Below are positions 46,701 through 60,100 of a stretch of DNA of 64,000 bases, one piece after another (within the stretch, counting starts at the first letter, position 1; each line of letters begins with the position of its first letter). This DNA comes from Plutella xylostella. Its lineage: Eukaryota; Arthropoda; Insecta; Lepidoptera; Plutellidae. The notes beneath the pieces are model-generated. The model did not search any database. It saw only the letters and a list, made by a program, of their open reading frames with translations, and was not told the DNA's origin. The stretch is taken from NCBI RefSeq assembly GCF_932276165.1, contig NC_064005.1, forward strand, positions 8,184,001-8,248,000, read 5' to 3'. The translations under genes were made by a program, and so were the position numbers.

Positions 46701-48079
46701 CAGCTTGTCACGTGTTTAAATTGTATGATAAAAATCCCCCATTTGGTATTGATTTGGACGGCTACTTTAGCGCCTGTGTTTGGAAAACTCACTTTTGCCT
46801 GCTGTTTAAGTTTGCGTATTTCCAGAACAATCCCAGTGATAAACTCACGAGGAATGAAAAGGTGATAGAATTATGAAACGTTAATCGCAAGTGGAACTTT
46901 TTCATTGCACGTGAGTAACGAACTTGTACGAGTGTTATAGAATATGAGTTTTAGCAAGTTTCGTCATTGGAAAATATGTATTTCGAGATTTTTTTTTGTT
47001 TAAAACTTACTAGAAAAAGTTTGTATGTATTTAAACAAGTACCTGTCCGTGTCCGGCACTGAACCCGGGACCTTCAGCATAGCAGTCAGCGTCAGTAACC
47101 ACTACACCATCCGACGATCCTTCCCTTCAGATACAGATCATCCACACATAATAAAATAGCACATAGGTATATGCACAGAGCAAGTTGTGTCAATTTGTTT
47201 ATGTAACTTAATCTAAAAGCTATTAATTTCCATAGCAATATCGGGTGACTATAAATGTGGGAAGTCGAATAAAACGATTTGGGGTCAAAGCTTTGAAACT
47301 TGATCGTTTTATTTCTGAGAAAGTCAAGTATTGACTTTTCGTTCTGCCTCTCACTCTTCATCTTCCATCCTTGTCGCTCAGACGTCTGATTATCAAATCA
47401 ATCTAACCGTTTAGAGCTTGGAATAATTACTTTCTCACGCTTAATAGCTTAACGCAATCTGTTTATTTGTAACCCAGCCAACGCTAGTGATCTTTAAGGT
47501 GGCAATTGGCATCGAAGATGCTGCATGACGTTCGACGACGCATCCATAGTACCATAAGGCCTGGGTCTCCTATTTACGCCGTAGGTCGCGTCAAGCGTCA
47601 CTCCGTAGGCCGCGTCACGATGCTCACTATAGAAATGTACTGATGCGGTCTCCCTCACACGCCGACGTTGGCGGGTAGACATAATGAGCATTGTGACGCG
47701 GCCCACGGCGGTGACACTTGACGCGACCTACGGAGTAAATAGGAGACCCGGGCCTAACAGAGAAACCTGCCGTCTACTGCAACTTCATGTCGTCGGCGGT
47801 CAATTGACACCTTTTCGACACGAAACTATGGAGATAACTTTCAATAGCTGAACCGATACTGTGAGCCTAAATATACTTTCAAATAAAGAGAAGAGCCAGA
47901 TGTATTCTTTAATGAACGATTATAACATAGCGTAGTTACTGTAAGTCCTATTTTTCTTAATGTGGCGGTGACAAACATTAGAGCTATGGACTAGATTATG
48001 TCACTTGACCGAATGCATGCCCTGCTGTCAGTAAACCAGTCAGTCATCCTAACTAATATTATAAATGCGAAAGTAACTG

Positions 48080-48134
<55 letters not shown>

Positions 48135-51100
48135 TACTCTTTCACGCCAAAACTACTGGACGGATTTGAATGAAATTTGGTATACATGCGGTCTAGACCC
48201 TGGGAAAGAATATAGGCTACTTTTTATCCCGGAATTCCCACGGGAAAACTTTTTAAGGCGAAGCGAAGCGCGCGGGAACATCTAGTATTAAATATAATGT
48301 AAGTTACTATGAATAAACATCAATGTCCTAAGTTTAGGCCAGATGTTACATTTAATTCAAATGTGAGTACAATACAAATACACAAATATAGGTGGATGCA
48401 TGAATACCGTACGTGGACCAAAGGGGATGACAGCTGCTGACACAGAATAGTAGAATAGGCCAGTCTAGGCATTATTACAGACGGCTGAATTTCCATCTGT
48501 TTTAGAATATTGTAGAATTCAAACTAATTCAATGCAATTGAGATACATCGTACTTACTACAGAACGGGCCAAAAGATAGGAAAAGGAGGTTGCCTAGAAT
48601 TTTGTTCTGTTTTTGTGTACAAGTAAATAATATCTACATAGGTATGTATATCAACTTATCTATCTAAGGCTACGTTACCAGTAGGAAGACTGTTGTCTTA
48701 GTCGCCACTGACTGAGTTTAGCGGCCTATCGGTTTGTCGAATAACACGACCATTAACTCGAACAAATATTTTCTACTGGGAATGCAGACTAAAAGAAGGT
48801 AAGTACCTATGAAAGTAACTACCATGAATCAGTACATAGAACTACTGAAATCTAAAAGAAATAGTTATGATATTTACTGTATGCGTTTTACAGTGTTTTA
48901 AGTTTCACATTTCTAACATTGCTCTCAAATCAATATGCTTCATATTCCGTTACCCAGGCCCTACCAACAAAAGCGGTACACATCCTTCATTACAATGGAG
49001 TACGTACATATACACCCGGACACACCCGGACACACCGGATGTGCGGGCGAGTGGCTGCAGCCGGCAGGACGTGCTGTGCGTACAGCCTTTGTGAGCCCTT
49101 CGAGTCCTGTGGGACTATAGTTATAGTTACTTAATCGGTGGTTGCGATAGTGGCAACATAATGATTATAAACTCACGAGCAATGAAAATGTTCCAGTGGA
49201 ATATGGAACGTCAATGGCAGGTGGAACTTTTTCATTGCTTGTTAGTGTAATATAATTATGTAGTCACACGCCTTTCGCGAATAGTAAACCTGACGAGGGG
49301 ATTCATTTGTGCATCCCCTTGCCAAAAGGTGATGGAAATAAATCATGTTCCTAGATCGCAGTGCAAATATTACAAATATTTTGTCTCTTGTTTCATACTT
49401 ATTTATATTCCAAAGTACGTGACAATTCTCACTAACACATGCAGTGAGGGTATGGTGCACTCACGAATGCATCGCCAGTACCAAGAATGAGATTATGCAC
49501 AGATAGCAACGCAAAGTGCTCTTTCCTCCCTAGGGGCGCGGGGTTACTCTAGGACTAAATCTCATTTTCGATCGCGGATTCGTTTTATAAGACAATATTG
49601 GAAGTTTTAGCTTCTGTGGGAGGCCAGAAGTTAAGATACTGTTCGTTGCTTTTCCTTTCTGTTTTTGACTTCTTATTGTGATTGCTATTTTTTTAATTGA
49701 AACGATCAAAAGTACTGTACTTTTGATAATCGGTGTTATTGTATCCCAGATTATCCCGTTTTTTATTATTCCTGGAAACTTAAAGTCTTACTACTGAAAT
49801 GTAGCCTAATGGTATATGCAAAATTCTGTAAGACGCTAGCATTTAATAAAAACGTGTGATGATAGTCATTGTCAACCCTTATAACAACAACGAGTACACA
49901 AAACCGAAAGACAAAATTCCACCTTGCATACAATAATTAACCTGAAAAGCTACATCCTACATTCAGAAAAAAGTTACACAAACCTTAGCTATTTAAAACA
50001 ATGCATGTTTTTAAATACCCACCTCTTTTTGCTGCACAAAATTGTTTAAACCCAGGACCGACAAGTCTCCCGCCTGGCGTACAAAGGAGCAGCGTAACTG
50101 GACTAACTGTTCGTATTTATAAGTGACATGTTTTATATTCGCTCCTCGGCTCTGAAAGGTCACTTTAGCTTAAGAAAAACTAAGTTTTTGGTCCGCTGCT
50201 GTGCTTAGCACGACTCTATACTTGAATAACCGGATCATACGACATTAATAATCTACAATCCTTCAGCAGCATTGCTGAAGTATATATCTATCAAAACGGA
50301 CATAATTTGGACAGTAGGTATTTTGTTTAAAGATAAAGAAACATTAAACAATAGAAAGAATAGAATAGAATACTACTTTATTGACTAAAAATAACACAAA
50401 TAACAATTTATACAGTGGAGTTAAAGCAATAGGCGGCCTTATCGCTAAAAGCGATAGCAGAATACAGAATACAACAATATACAGAATGAAATACAATACA
50501 AAATAAACAATAAGAAAACAGCTCAAAATGTGCAGCACAGGGCCTCAGCGCTGGTTTTCAGCTGGCCCTTATCAAGTGACCTCAGTCACTAACACACACT
50601 ATTTGACAGATAAACGACGCTGCTTAAAGTTGTTGATTGTTAATGTTTCAGTTGAGAGTTCGATTAGTTCGGAGTGGCCCTACAGTACTCGTACTTTTTC
50701 TGCAAGCTGAAGTAACCCTCCTGTTTATTCTGCGATGTCCTTTGAGCATACACTAGCGACTCTTGTCTGATTGTGACTCAAAAGAGCCATCTCTTTGTGC
50801 CGGGACTGTCTTCTTGGACTTCCGCTTAAGTGCTTGTTCAGGTTATAGCTAAGTTAATCGTGAAAAGTACATGTTTTTATAGAATACTAGATGTTCCCGC
50901 GCGCTTCGCTTCGCCTCTAAAAGTTTTCCCGTGGGAATTCCGGGATAAAAAGTACCCTATGTTCTTTCCCAGGGTCTATACCATATGTATACCAAATTTC
51001 ATTCAAATCCGTTCAGTAGTTTTGGCGTGAAAGAGTAACAGACAGACAGACAGACAGACAGAAAGACAGACAGACACAGTTACTTTCGCATTTATAATAT

Positions 51101-54100
51101 TATAGTTAGGATAAATACACAGAGTAGACTATAACTAATTACGTTAAATATATTTTTTTTTATAATAAATAAATAAATATGTGGGGACATCTCAAACACG
51201 GCCATCCGACCCCAAGCTAGGCAGAACCTGTGTTATGGGTGTCGGACAGCTGATATATTTACACAAATACATAGATAGATAGATAGATACTAAATATAAA
51301 TATCAACACCCAAGACCCGAGTACAAATATCTGTCTTTAAACAAATATCTGCCCCAGCCGGGAATCGAACCCGGGACCTTCGGCTCAGTAGTCAGGGTCA
51401 CTAACCACTACGCCATTCGGTCGTCAAATCGTAATATTTTTATACTTACAGTTATTGTTTATGTCATACCAATTTAAGCCTACTTACTCATAATATAAAT
51501 ATTTTGAAAGTTCTTGGGTACGTGTGTTACTCTTTCATGCAAACTACTACTAAACTTTTCGTTTTAGATCGCTTTTAGCGATTAGGCCGCCTATTCAGTA
51601 ATTTCCCTTTGTAGAAAATTTTTATTTTGTGTTTTCTGAAATTATTAAAGTTCTAATCGGATACCTTAAGCTATTATATCTAATCGGATGTGTACAGAAA
51701 AATAGCTCATACATCAATAATTTCTGGTGTAGGCTACATTTATGACCAAATTAAAAACGTATAAAACCAAGACGAGGCCAAGCAAACCTTGTGGGAAAAA
51801 GCTAATAATTAACAGAATACGAATACTCTCTATATTAATGAACACAATTTCATAATTGCTCAGTCAAAAGAAACAGATACTTATTCCGGGAAATATCAAA
51901 TTTCAACAACCTTCTTTCTAGGTAGATATCATTTATAACACTCAATATTCTTACACTAAACGGGGGAAAGTATCAAATGTTAAAGACCTCCATTCCCGGA
52001 AAACATTTTATCTTAGCAATTTTTCCCTTCGCCGAAAAACTAATCTATTGGAAAATGATAAAGAGAACTTCCAATTCTTTTCTTGAAGATAAAAATGAGC
52101 CAAGTTTAACCTAGATTTGGTCACCTGGAGTCTTAGATTTAAAATATACGAACTAGATGGTGCGTGACACACTCAGACAAAAAGACAAAGCAAAAAGCTG
52201 TCCGAATTTTGTTTATGTCAAACCGTTTTAAGTTCATTAGGTTGAACTGACAATCATAGTACAATGAATAAAGTCACAAATCTTCTGACCGAACTAATTT
52301 AAAATAAGAGAGGTGATATTTTTCGAGACGTTTCTTTTGCACTGACACTCCATCTATCATCATCATCTTCAGCCAATAATCATCCACTGCTGGACATAGG
52401 CCTCTCCCAAGGAGCGCCACAACACTCGGTCCTCGGCCTTCCTCATCCAACCACTACCCGCCACCCGCCTAAGGTAAGGAGTCCAGCGGGCAGGAGGACG
52501 TCCCACGCTGCGTTTGCCTGTTCGTGGTCTCCACTCGAGAACTCGTCTACCCCAACGGTTATCGGTTCTTCGGCAGATATGACCAGCCCACTGCCACTTC
52601 AGCTTGCATGCATTGCTCGACACTCCATCTAGTTCGCATTAATTGTCGTTGCCTGGAGGCTCCAAGATTTAAGCGTTAGTATGTCGATTGGCCGCCCTAA
52701 GGGTTTGAAATATTACTAGAGATTGCCTCGTAAAGTGTAGGCGGCTTAGGAGTTACTGGAACCCTTTAAAAACCTTACTGGAACCTTTAATAGTGTCAAG
52801 TGAAGTTGTAACTTCAGAATGCCTGCACACCTTAATGAAATCGTCACAGTGACTTGAGTTTTCGGTCGACTACCACTTTCACATACGTTGTGTATAAATT
52901 CGTTTACTTATGTATTTGCAATGCAATCCTAAGGTGACTCGTAATTATTTTGAGACCTAAGAACTTAATAAATAATAAGGTAAATAATAATCATTATTTA
53001 TAATTCAAATAAAAGTACAATTTGGGCGACAATAATTTCTAGAGGTGCAAAAATATGTTCACCTCTATACCAAAACCCCAATCACTCATTTTTTTTTTTT
53101 TTTTTTTATTTTTTTTAGGATGACTTAACTAAGTAAATATAATAATCTAAAAAAACTAAGTTATCTTAACTTAGGTCTAACAAGTTTCCACCATTAGGTA
53201 AAACATATTTAACATCATGTCCTTATAACGTCAACACATTACACTACTATTAAACCATTCTAAAGGCTCTCTCTCTTCCCTCCTCTATGTTGCCGCCCAC
53301 GCTTCCATTTCGGCGTCCCTATTATGTAAATTTATCCCAAGATAGTAATTTTTGACTTCAAAGGAGTTGAATGCATCTGGTTGGCGATTCTGCCCGCGTG
53401 CCGGCTTACTCTATCTTGACAAACTAAGAACAAACGAACGCTGTTATGCAATCGCTACGTTTAATGCAACGAGATAGAGTCGTGGTAGCGGAGCAAAACT
53501 TCGTTTATTGTATTGTAGAGTGACCCTCGGGGCGCCTTGGCGCTCTTTTGTGTATCGTTTTGACTGTTAACCGGCTAACTGTTCTTTTTCTAGTGCTGAC
53601 AGAGACAGTGGTTGTACGTTTGTGTGCAGAATTTATATTAAACGTTAACCTATTGTTGGGGTTTTTACGTTCTAGCGGCGGGTTCGCTTTACAGAACTTT
53701 GTTGCGTTTGTTTATTTACACATTCACACCTTGTACTAATGGTACATGGTATGTACCTAGTTTATTATATATTAATATATATTTTAATATATTATGATGC
53801 TAGGTATATAAATTATGTATGTAAATATATTGTAGGTAGTATGTTTTGGTATATTAAATATTTATGGTATATTCTTTATTCCTGCTACACTTTACCCTTT
53901 ATATCTAAATATCCTTCCACCCAAAGGTTGTCTGGAAGAAATCGCTTTAAGCAATAAGACCGCCATTTGTACATATGTGTTAGATTAAGTTTTGTATTGT
54001 TGTCCATATTTTTGTGTGCAAATAAAGAATATGTTATCTTATTATAAGTAGTTAGGTAGTAGGTACACCGCCCTCAAATTTTCTTTACTTTTATTTCTTT

Positions 54101-57100
54101 ATGTTTAAGGTTACCTGTAAGAGATCGCTCTAAGCGATAAGGTCGCCTATTGTTCATTGTTCCTAGTTTATAAGTTCTCTTTTTTTATATTTTAATTTGT
54201 GGTGTTCAATAAAGATATATTCTATTCTATTCTATTCTTATCTTATCTTAATGGAGTGCCTTACGAGATTCGTTGTATGCTGCAGCCTTTTTAATTTATT
54301 TAGCAGTATTAGGTATGATAGTTAAGACGTTAAGTATACCTAACGATGCACAATCCGTTGTACCTTTCGTAGTCTCGTTACTAAGTTTGCTCAATTCTTT
54401 TAGTATTTACTCACGGATCACGGTCACGTTACGTCACAGTTTGCAGCGTAGATATCTGAACTTCTCTGTTTAGAATAAAAGTATGACCAAAAGTAGTATA
54501 AGTTGTTACGAATGAACCCCCTGACCCCCAAGCTTTCCTACTATACTAATTTTACAACACCACAACATAACGAGCACACAATGACATATTCTTCTGTCCA
54601 CAGTGCCTCCAAGCAAGATGGTGATCACGGACGAGCGCGGGGACGTGAAGCAGGCCATCGTGGGGCCCTACGTGGAGGGGGACCAGTTCACGCTGCAGTG
54701 TGACGTCACGGGAGGTACGTCTTACTACCTAATTATATCAGAAGCAGAAGATAGCACGGGGAGCGAGTAAGATGTGACAAAGTTCACCGTCGCGCTCGCG
54801 CTTGAGGCTGCGCGATGTGAGTGAGCGCGATGCTAAACTCTAGTCACGTCTTAATTGCTCCCCGTGCTAGCCCTTCTGATATTATAAACATAAATAATAA
54901 ATTTAAAAAAGCCTAAGTGCTAATTTATCTATAGTCGGTTAGAGCATAACCAGGGAGTAGTGGTTGACCTTTGACACATCTGTACTGCTACTCTTGACAC
55001 GCAAGACGGTTATTCATATTGCGGTAATATTGCCTTCGAGTCATTTGGCACTCTGGAACACGATGGTAGCGCCACCTTGCCTACCGTATTTGGTGGTTTT
55101 CGGGTGAACTAGTCTAAATTCGGTTACGAACGCAAGTTGGTACTCTTGACCGCCATTTTGACAGTTGTCAATATTGAACAAACTGGATATACGCAATCGC
55201 TAAGGCAAGAAGAAAAAAGTAACTTTATTACTTGTATTTGTACTTGTGAGTGGCGATTTTGTGTGGTTTTGTGTGGTACTGGTATTTGAGACTAAAGATG
55301 CTGTGTTATGGCTTATTTAGCACTACGAATAGCGATTTAGCGCAATGCGCAGCGAAGAGATATCCGGAGGCGCAAAAATCAGCGGCGAATGGTGAGATAT
55401 TTGGACGAAGCAGCAACCGGGCCCCACAGCTTAACGTGCCGTCCGAAGCACGGAAGCGTCCAGAAAAGAACCACTTGAAATTGGTCACCCATCCAATGGC
55501 TGACCGTGCCAGTTGTTGCTTAACCTCAGTGATCAGTTACGATCACTGAAGCCCGCTCGACTACAGACGCTTCGATAGTGTCAACTTGACACTATTCACG
55601 ACAGTTTTTGTTATTTTTTCCTTTTCATTCATTCTTTCACAAAGTCGATAAAACCATTGACATATATATTACTGCGTAAGGACAGGCCAAACCACTCAAG
55701 AAAATGGCACCCGCGCGTTGGCCCTAAAATAGACATTTTAGGGCCAACGGTCCTCAGTCGACAGTTGTCTGTGACGGAGGGATAGTCTTTGTTTCTTGTG
55801 AAAATATGCCTATTTTTGTTGTGAAAGGCTACAAAAACTATGATACGAAGGTCAAAAAGGAATATGGAATATCGTATCATCCTTAAATAATAAATAAACA
55901 CATTTTAAAGCGATAATTATTTTACTACCAAAGTCTACAATGGCCGCACGATGTAACCTTGTACGGACGTCCGCATGCAACTCACTCATATTATTATGTA
56001 CGGTGGCCTGCGCCTAAAAGTATACAGGCGGAGTTTTTAAAATCGATCCCTGATGATGAAGGGACCAGCTACATCTATTATAAATCCGGGGACGTGTTGT
56101 GTGTGATGTGTGTAGCAGTGGTGTTTATGTGGATGTGCTTGAACACCATGTGAGCTTAAGATCGCTATTTTAAAAACTCCGCCTGTATACTTTTAGGCGC
56201 AGGCCACCGTACCTACTGTCCGGTGACGGTAAAATATGAACGCACGTACAAGGTTCCGTCGTCAGGATAAGTAGCTCGGCTCTGACATAGTTCCAACAAA
56301 TTATGACAGATGGCAGTTATTTTGCTTGTATGAAGAAGGTTTGAGTAAAATGTTCTGAAGGGCATATCCTTCCTTTTGAAATCATTGGATAAAACAGTTT
56401 CAAACAATCATAACCAAATTTTAAGTGAAACCGAATTGTAACCAAATAGACGTCAAGAGTACCAAATCTAAATTGAAATTGGTTCTGACTCGAGCACAAT
56501 ATTAACGCAATATGAATAACCGTCTTGCGTATCAAGAGTAGCAGTACAGATATGAATTTTATATGGAGATGGCGTTTAATATATAAATCAATCCCTGTCG
56601 GTTAGATAACCGACTATTGAGAAATTGGCACTTAATGCTAATATTGATAGCTGTTCTGAAGGCAGAAATGCAAATTTTAACGCTATCAAAGTATAAATTT
56701 TCGTAGCTAAAAATAACACTCATAGGAGTTGACTTTTAATTAAAGAAATTAAGGTTTTGACAGCTCTAAAATTAGGCTTTCTACTTTCAGAATCGGCATA
56801 ATTATAATAACATTAATTAAATAAAATTACTAATGCGTGTAAAGCCTAAATCGTGTAGACTAAAACAACTCGCGAAATTATGGATCAAACTTCACTTACA
56901 GGTAAGTTCGTTTGATCATAAATTATAAGCGCAAAAGTTTAAGAAGATGAATGTTTATAAATAGAAACTGGAAAACATTACGAATTAACTATCGTTTTTA
57001 TGTCTCTTACTTATACAGAATAACCGCAGTTCTAATTGACTCAAATTATCTCATTCCCGTCATCCTTTTGTACCCATTCGCTCCAAAGACGTAAGTCTTA

Positions 57101-60100
57101 ATTAGACGAAACTTATACTCATAATACGCTCTACTCTTGTATTTCCGTAGGTATTTCCTCTACAAATATCAAAAGCTTCGAAACGTTAATAACTAAGTCG
57201 TTTCCTTCTGTCTCTTTAATTGGATAAAGGGATATAATTATTACAAAGTCAACAAAATTATCCAGTTCCCTGGAAACTGTTGAGTATATCTGTTAGCTGT
57301 CTATTTGGTCTAATGAATAATTTATACGGAAATTATCATCTGATTAATTACAATAATATTACTGATATTTGTGATTGGAGACGCTAATATAACGAGGTAA
57401 TAATGACGCAATTAGTAGATATTCAAAAAAATCGTTGAAAGAAATACACAGTGCAAAAGGGTATTGTAGACTAAAAGTAGGTTTCCCTATTGTGAATTCT
57501 GAAAAATATGTAGGTAAGTATCTTTCATAACTTTTGAATATAGCTTAACATAAATTTTACGCATTCTAGGTTCTAAAAAACTATACTAATTAGGGTTATC
57601 CAAAGCTGATCCCGATGTTAAAGAACATAGGTTCTTAAATAGTGCTTAAGTAGCATTTTTATGTGCAACTTTAATAATCACCGTCAACCACTCAAGCAAA
57701 GTGCGTTAAAAAAAACACCGGAAATTCCACAAACATAATTCAATCCCATCCGTAAGCACTTATCTAACCGAATAAATATATTTAGAACCTTTGATACAAG
57801 GCCCTAAATGGTTCATTGACACAGAAATTTCACTGTAAAAAGTCCCCTTTTAAATCTTTTTAACCCTCTTTTATATTCATACCGTGTGCTCCAGAATTAT
57901 CCTTCGTGACCAGAGAATTAATTAATTTTCGAGTCCGCGAACACAATTTATTAGGTTTTCTAAATTTCGTTCCGTTACGATGGCCATGTCATACCGAGCA
58001 GGGGTGTTCTCTTGTCCGAATGCTAATGTTCACACATAATATTATTAGCTATTATGGTTTTAAATTTCCTCCAAAAGTTGGACGTGCGTTTTCTGTGTGC
58101 TAGTCAGTTTATACGCCTAGTCAGTTATTTTTATATAAGGCAAGATTATACTTTTTCAATCATTTAGAAAACTTATCAGTTTATGAAAATCCGTTGTGAA
58201 TCTAATTAAAATATATGTATCCAATATCAATAAATCAGATTGCTATTACTTTGTATCAAAAACGTTTGTTTTTGGAAAAAGCTATCCTACTTGGTGTCCC
58301 ACACTAGATTTAGATTTAGATTTAGATTTAGATTTGTTTATTGATAATTATTCATTACATGTCAATATTAAAAGTTATACATCAGTACACAAAAGTTAAA
58401 ATTAAATAATTATATCCAAAAATTGTCACAAACAATGTCAAGATAAAATAGAATAATTACGAAAATTCAATTAGTTTCAATGTCACAGTAACAAATAATA
58501 AAATAATATAATATAAAAACAAATTAAAATTATCACTAAATGTGCATGTCATGGATGTTGAGAAGTCGACCCGTGGATTATCAATCCTTCCACACGAGTG
58601 ATTATTGTGGTACACCATAAAACCGGAACATAAAAAACTCGATTGCAATCAAACAATAGAATACGAGCCCTTGCTCTCTCAGTCTTTGTTTTGAATATTT
58701 TTCATTTATTGCGTCGTAAAATATGCAGATGAAACTCGTATTTGAATAAAAAATGGCGGCGGAGCGACGTCTTACTCCTGACGAGGTCTGCCAGTTTATT
58801 TTTATATTAAATTCATTTTGTATTTGCCAACGGAACCGAATACTTCCCGTACACTTGGATAACGACAAATACAGCGTACGAGAGTTGTATTAAATTCGGT
58901 GAAACGAAAGTCTTTAAAAAACAATTTCATGAAATTTCGCCTGCAGCGTAACTGGTATGAAATAAAATGTTCCACCATTTGTACCTGTCGCGGGCTGCAT
59001 TGATAAATTGCATGTAACGTGATGTCATAATACTATTATAGATACTAAACGTTGTCGTGCCTTGCTTTATAGGGAATTTGTGGAATACATATTTATCCCC
59101 ATTGCTAAATTGCTAATTTATTCAGAATTAAATAAGCCAAATACCAAAAAGCTCTCAATTTTAAGAAGGTATAAAAAAAGCGTAAAAATACATAATTTAG
59201 ATAAGATAACATAAAGTACCACCATATGCTAGTTTTACAGTCACTCGGATATGACCATACTGAATCCGCGTTATTTTATCAGAAAATATTTTATAATTAA
59301 ACAGATCAAAATATATAGTTACATAACAAAAGCTTCAGCACCAAATCAGCGTTACTTTAAAACCCTAACGTTGGTATTTAATAAGCCCCAGTTTCATCAT
59401 ACTCGGTTAGATCGTAACCAGAGATTAGTTGTTGACTTTTGACACATCTGTCAAGAATTTAATATGGAAATGACGTATAATTTATGTCATTACAATGTAA
59501 CAAGGGTGTTAATGATCTAACAGACTTTGGGGAAACTAGGCATAAACCCCTCCCCCCTTTTAATGTATCATAATTATCATTTTATTTATATATTCCGTGT
59601 TTTGGACGAAACAAATGCCTTTTTCTTTCTCTCTTTTTAACCTCTCTCTTCCGCAGGCCGCCCCCGCCCGTGGGTCAAATGGTACCGAGACGAGGTGGAG
59701 ACGGACACGCCGGCCACGGCGCTGCCGGGCGGCGGCGTCCGCGGCGTGCTGCGAGTGGGCCCGCTGACCCGCGCCGACGTGCGCGCCGCCCTGTCGTGTC
59801 GGGCGAGCAACCACCCGCGCGCCCATCCCATAGAGACCACGCTCACGCTTGATATGAACTGTGAGTTGACAATCAATCATCATCATCAGCCTATCCCAAA
59901 CCTCGGCACTGGATGCGATCTATAGCTTTCCGACAATCAATCATGACCCATCACGTCCCCACTGCTGGGGCATGTATTAGTCTATGACATTAGGATAATA
60001 AGTTACTGATTACACCTACCGGGTAGAGTGGCGAGACAGCATACTCGGCCAATCCTGGATCAATGAACGGCTAGCAATTGACCGAATGCTCGGCCGAGGA

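Larger units (their letters stand above)
54914..56634. mobile_element. 1.7-kb long-arm foldback element with nested insertions
   Basis: The left arm (54914-55035: TAAGTGCTAATTT, GTCGGTTAGAGCATAACC, CACGCAAGACGGTTATTC) and the right arm (56495-56634: complements in reverse order, ending GAGAAATTGGCACTTA) are inverted over more than 100 bp. Shorter elements with the same ends are at 32766-32919 and near 59395-59530. Inside are a 5S-like SINE, a hAT-like element and a TA-flanked MITE. No transposase gene is recognised. Confidence 0.7.

Noticed and set aside
47998..48285. 95-residue frame with repeated CLSV
   Set aside because: Translation of the (CTGT)n microsatellite in a Helitron.
48919..49134. 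Three overlapping plus frames in a GC-richer patch as a hidden exon
   Set aside because: No Ig signature, no compatible splice phase, and a tandem CACCCGGACA repeat explains the openness.
59560..59886. Minus-strand frames of 79-108 residues
   Set aside because: Shadows of GC-rich exon D; the plus strand has Ig signatures, splice sites and correct phase.
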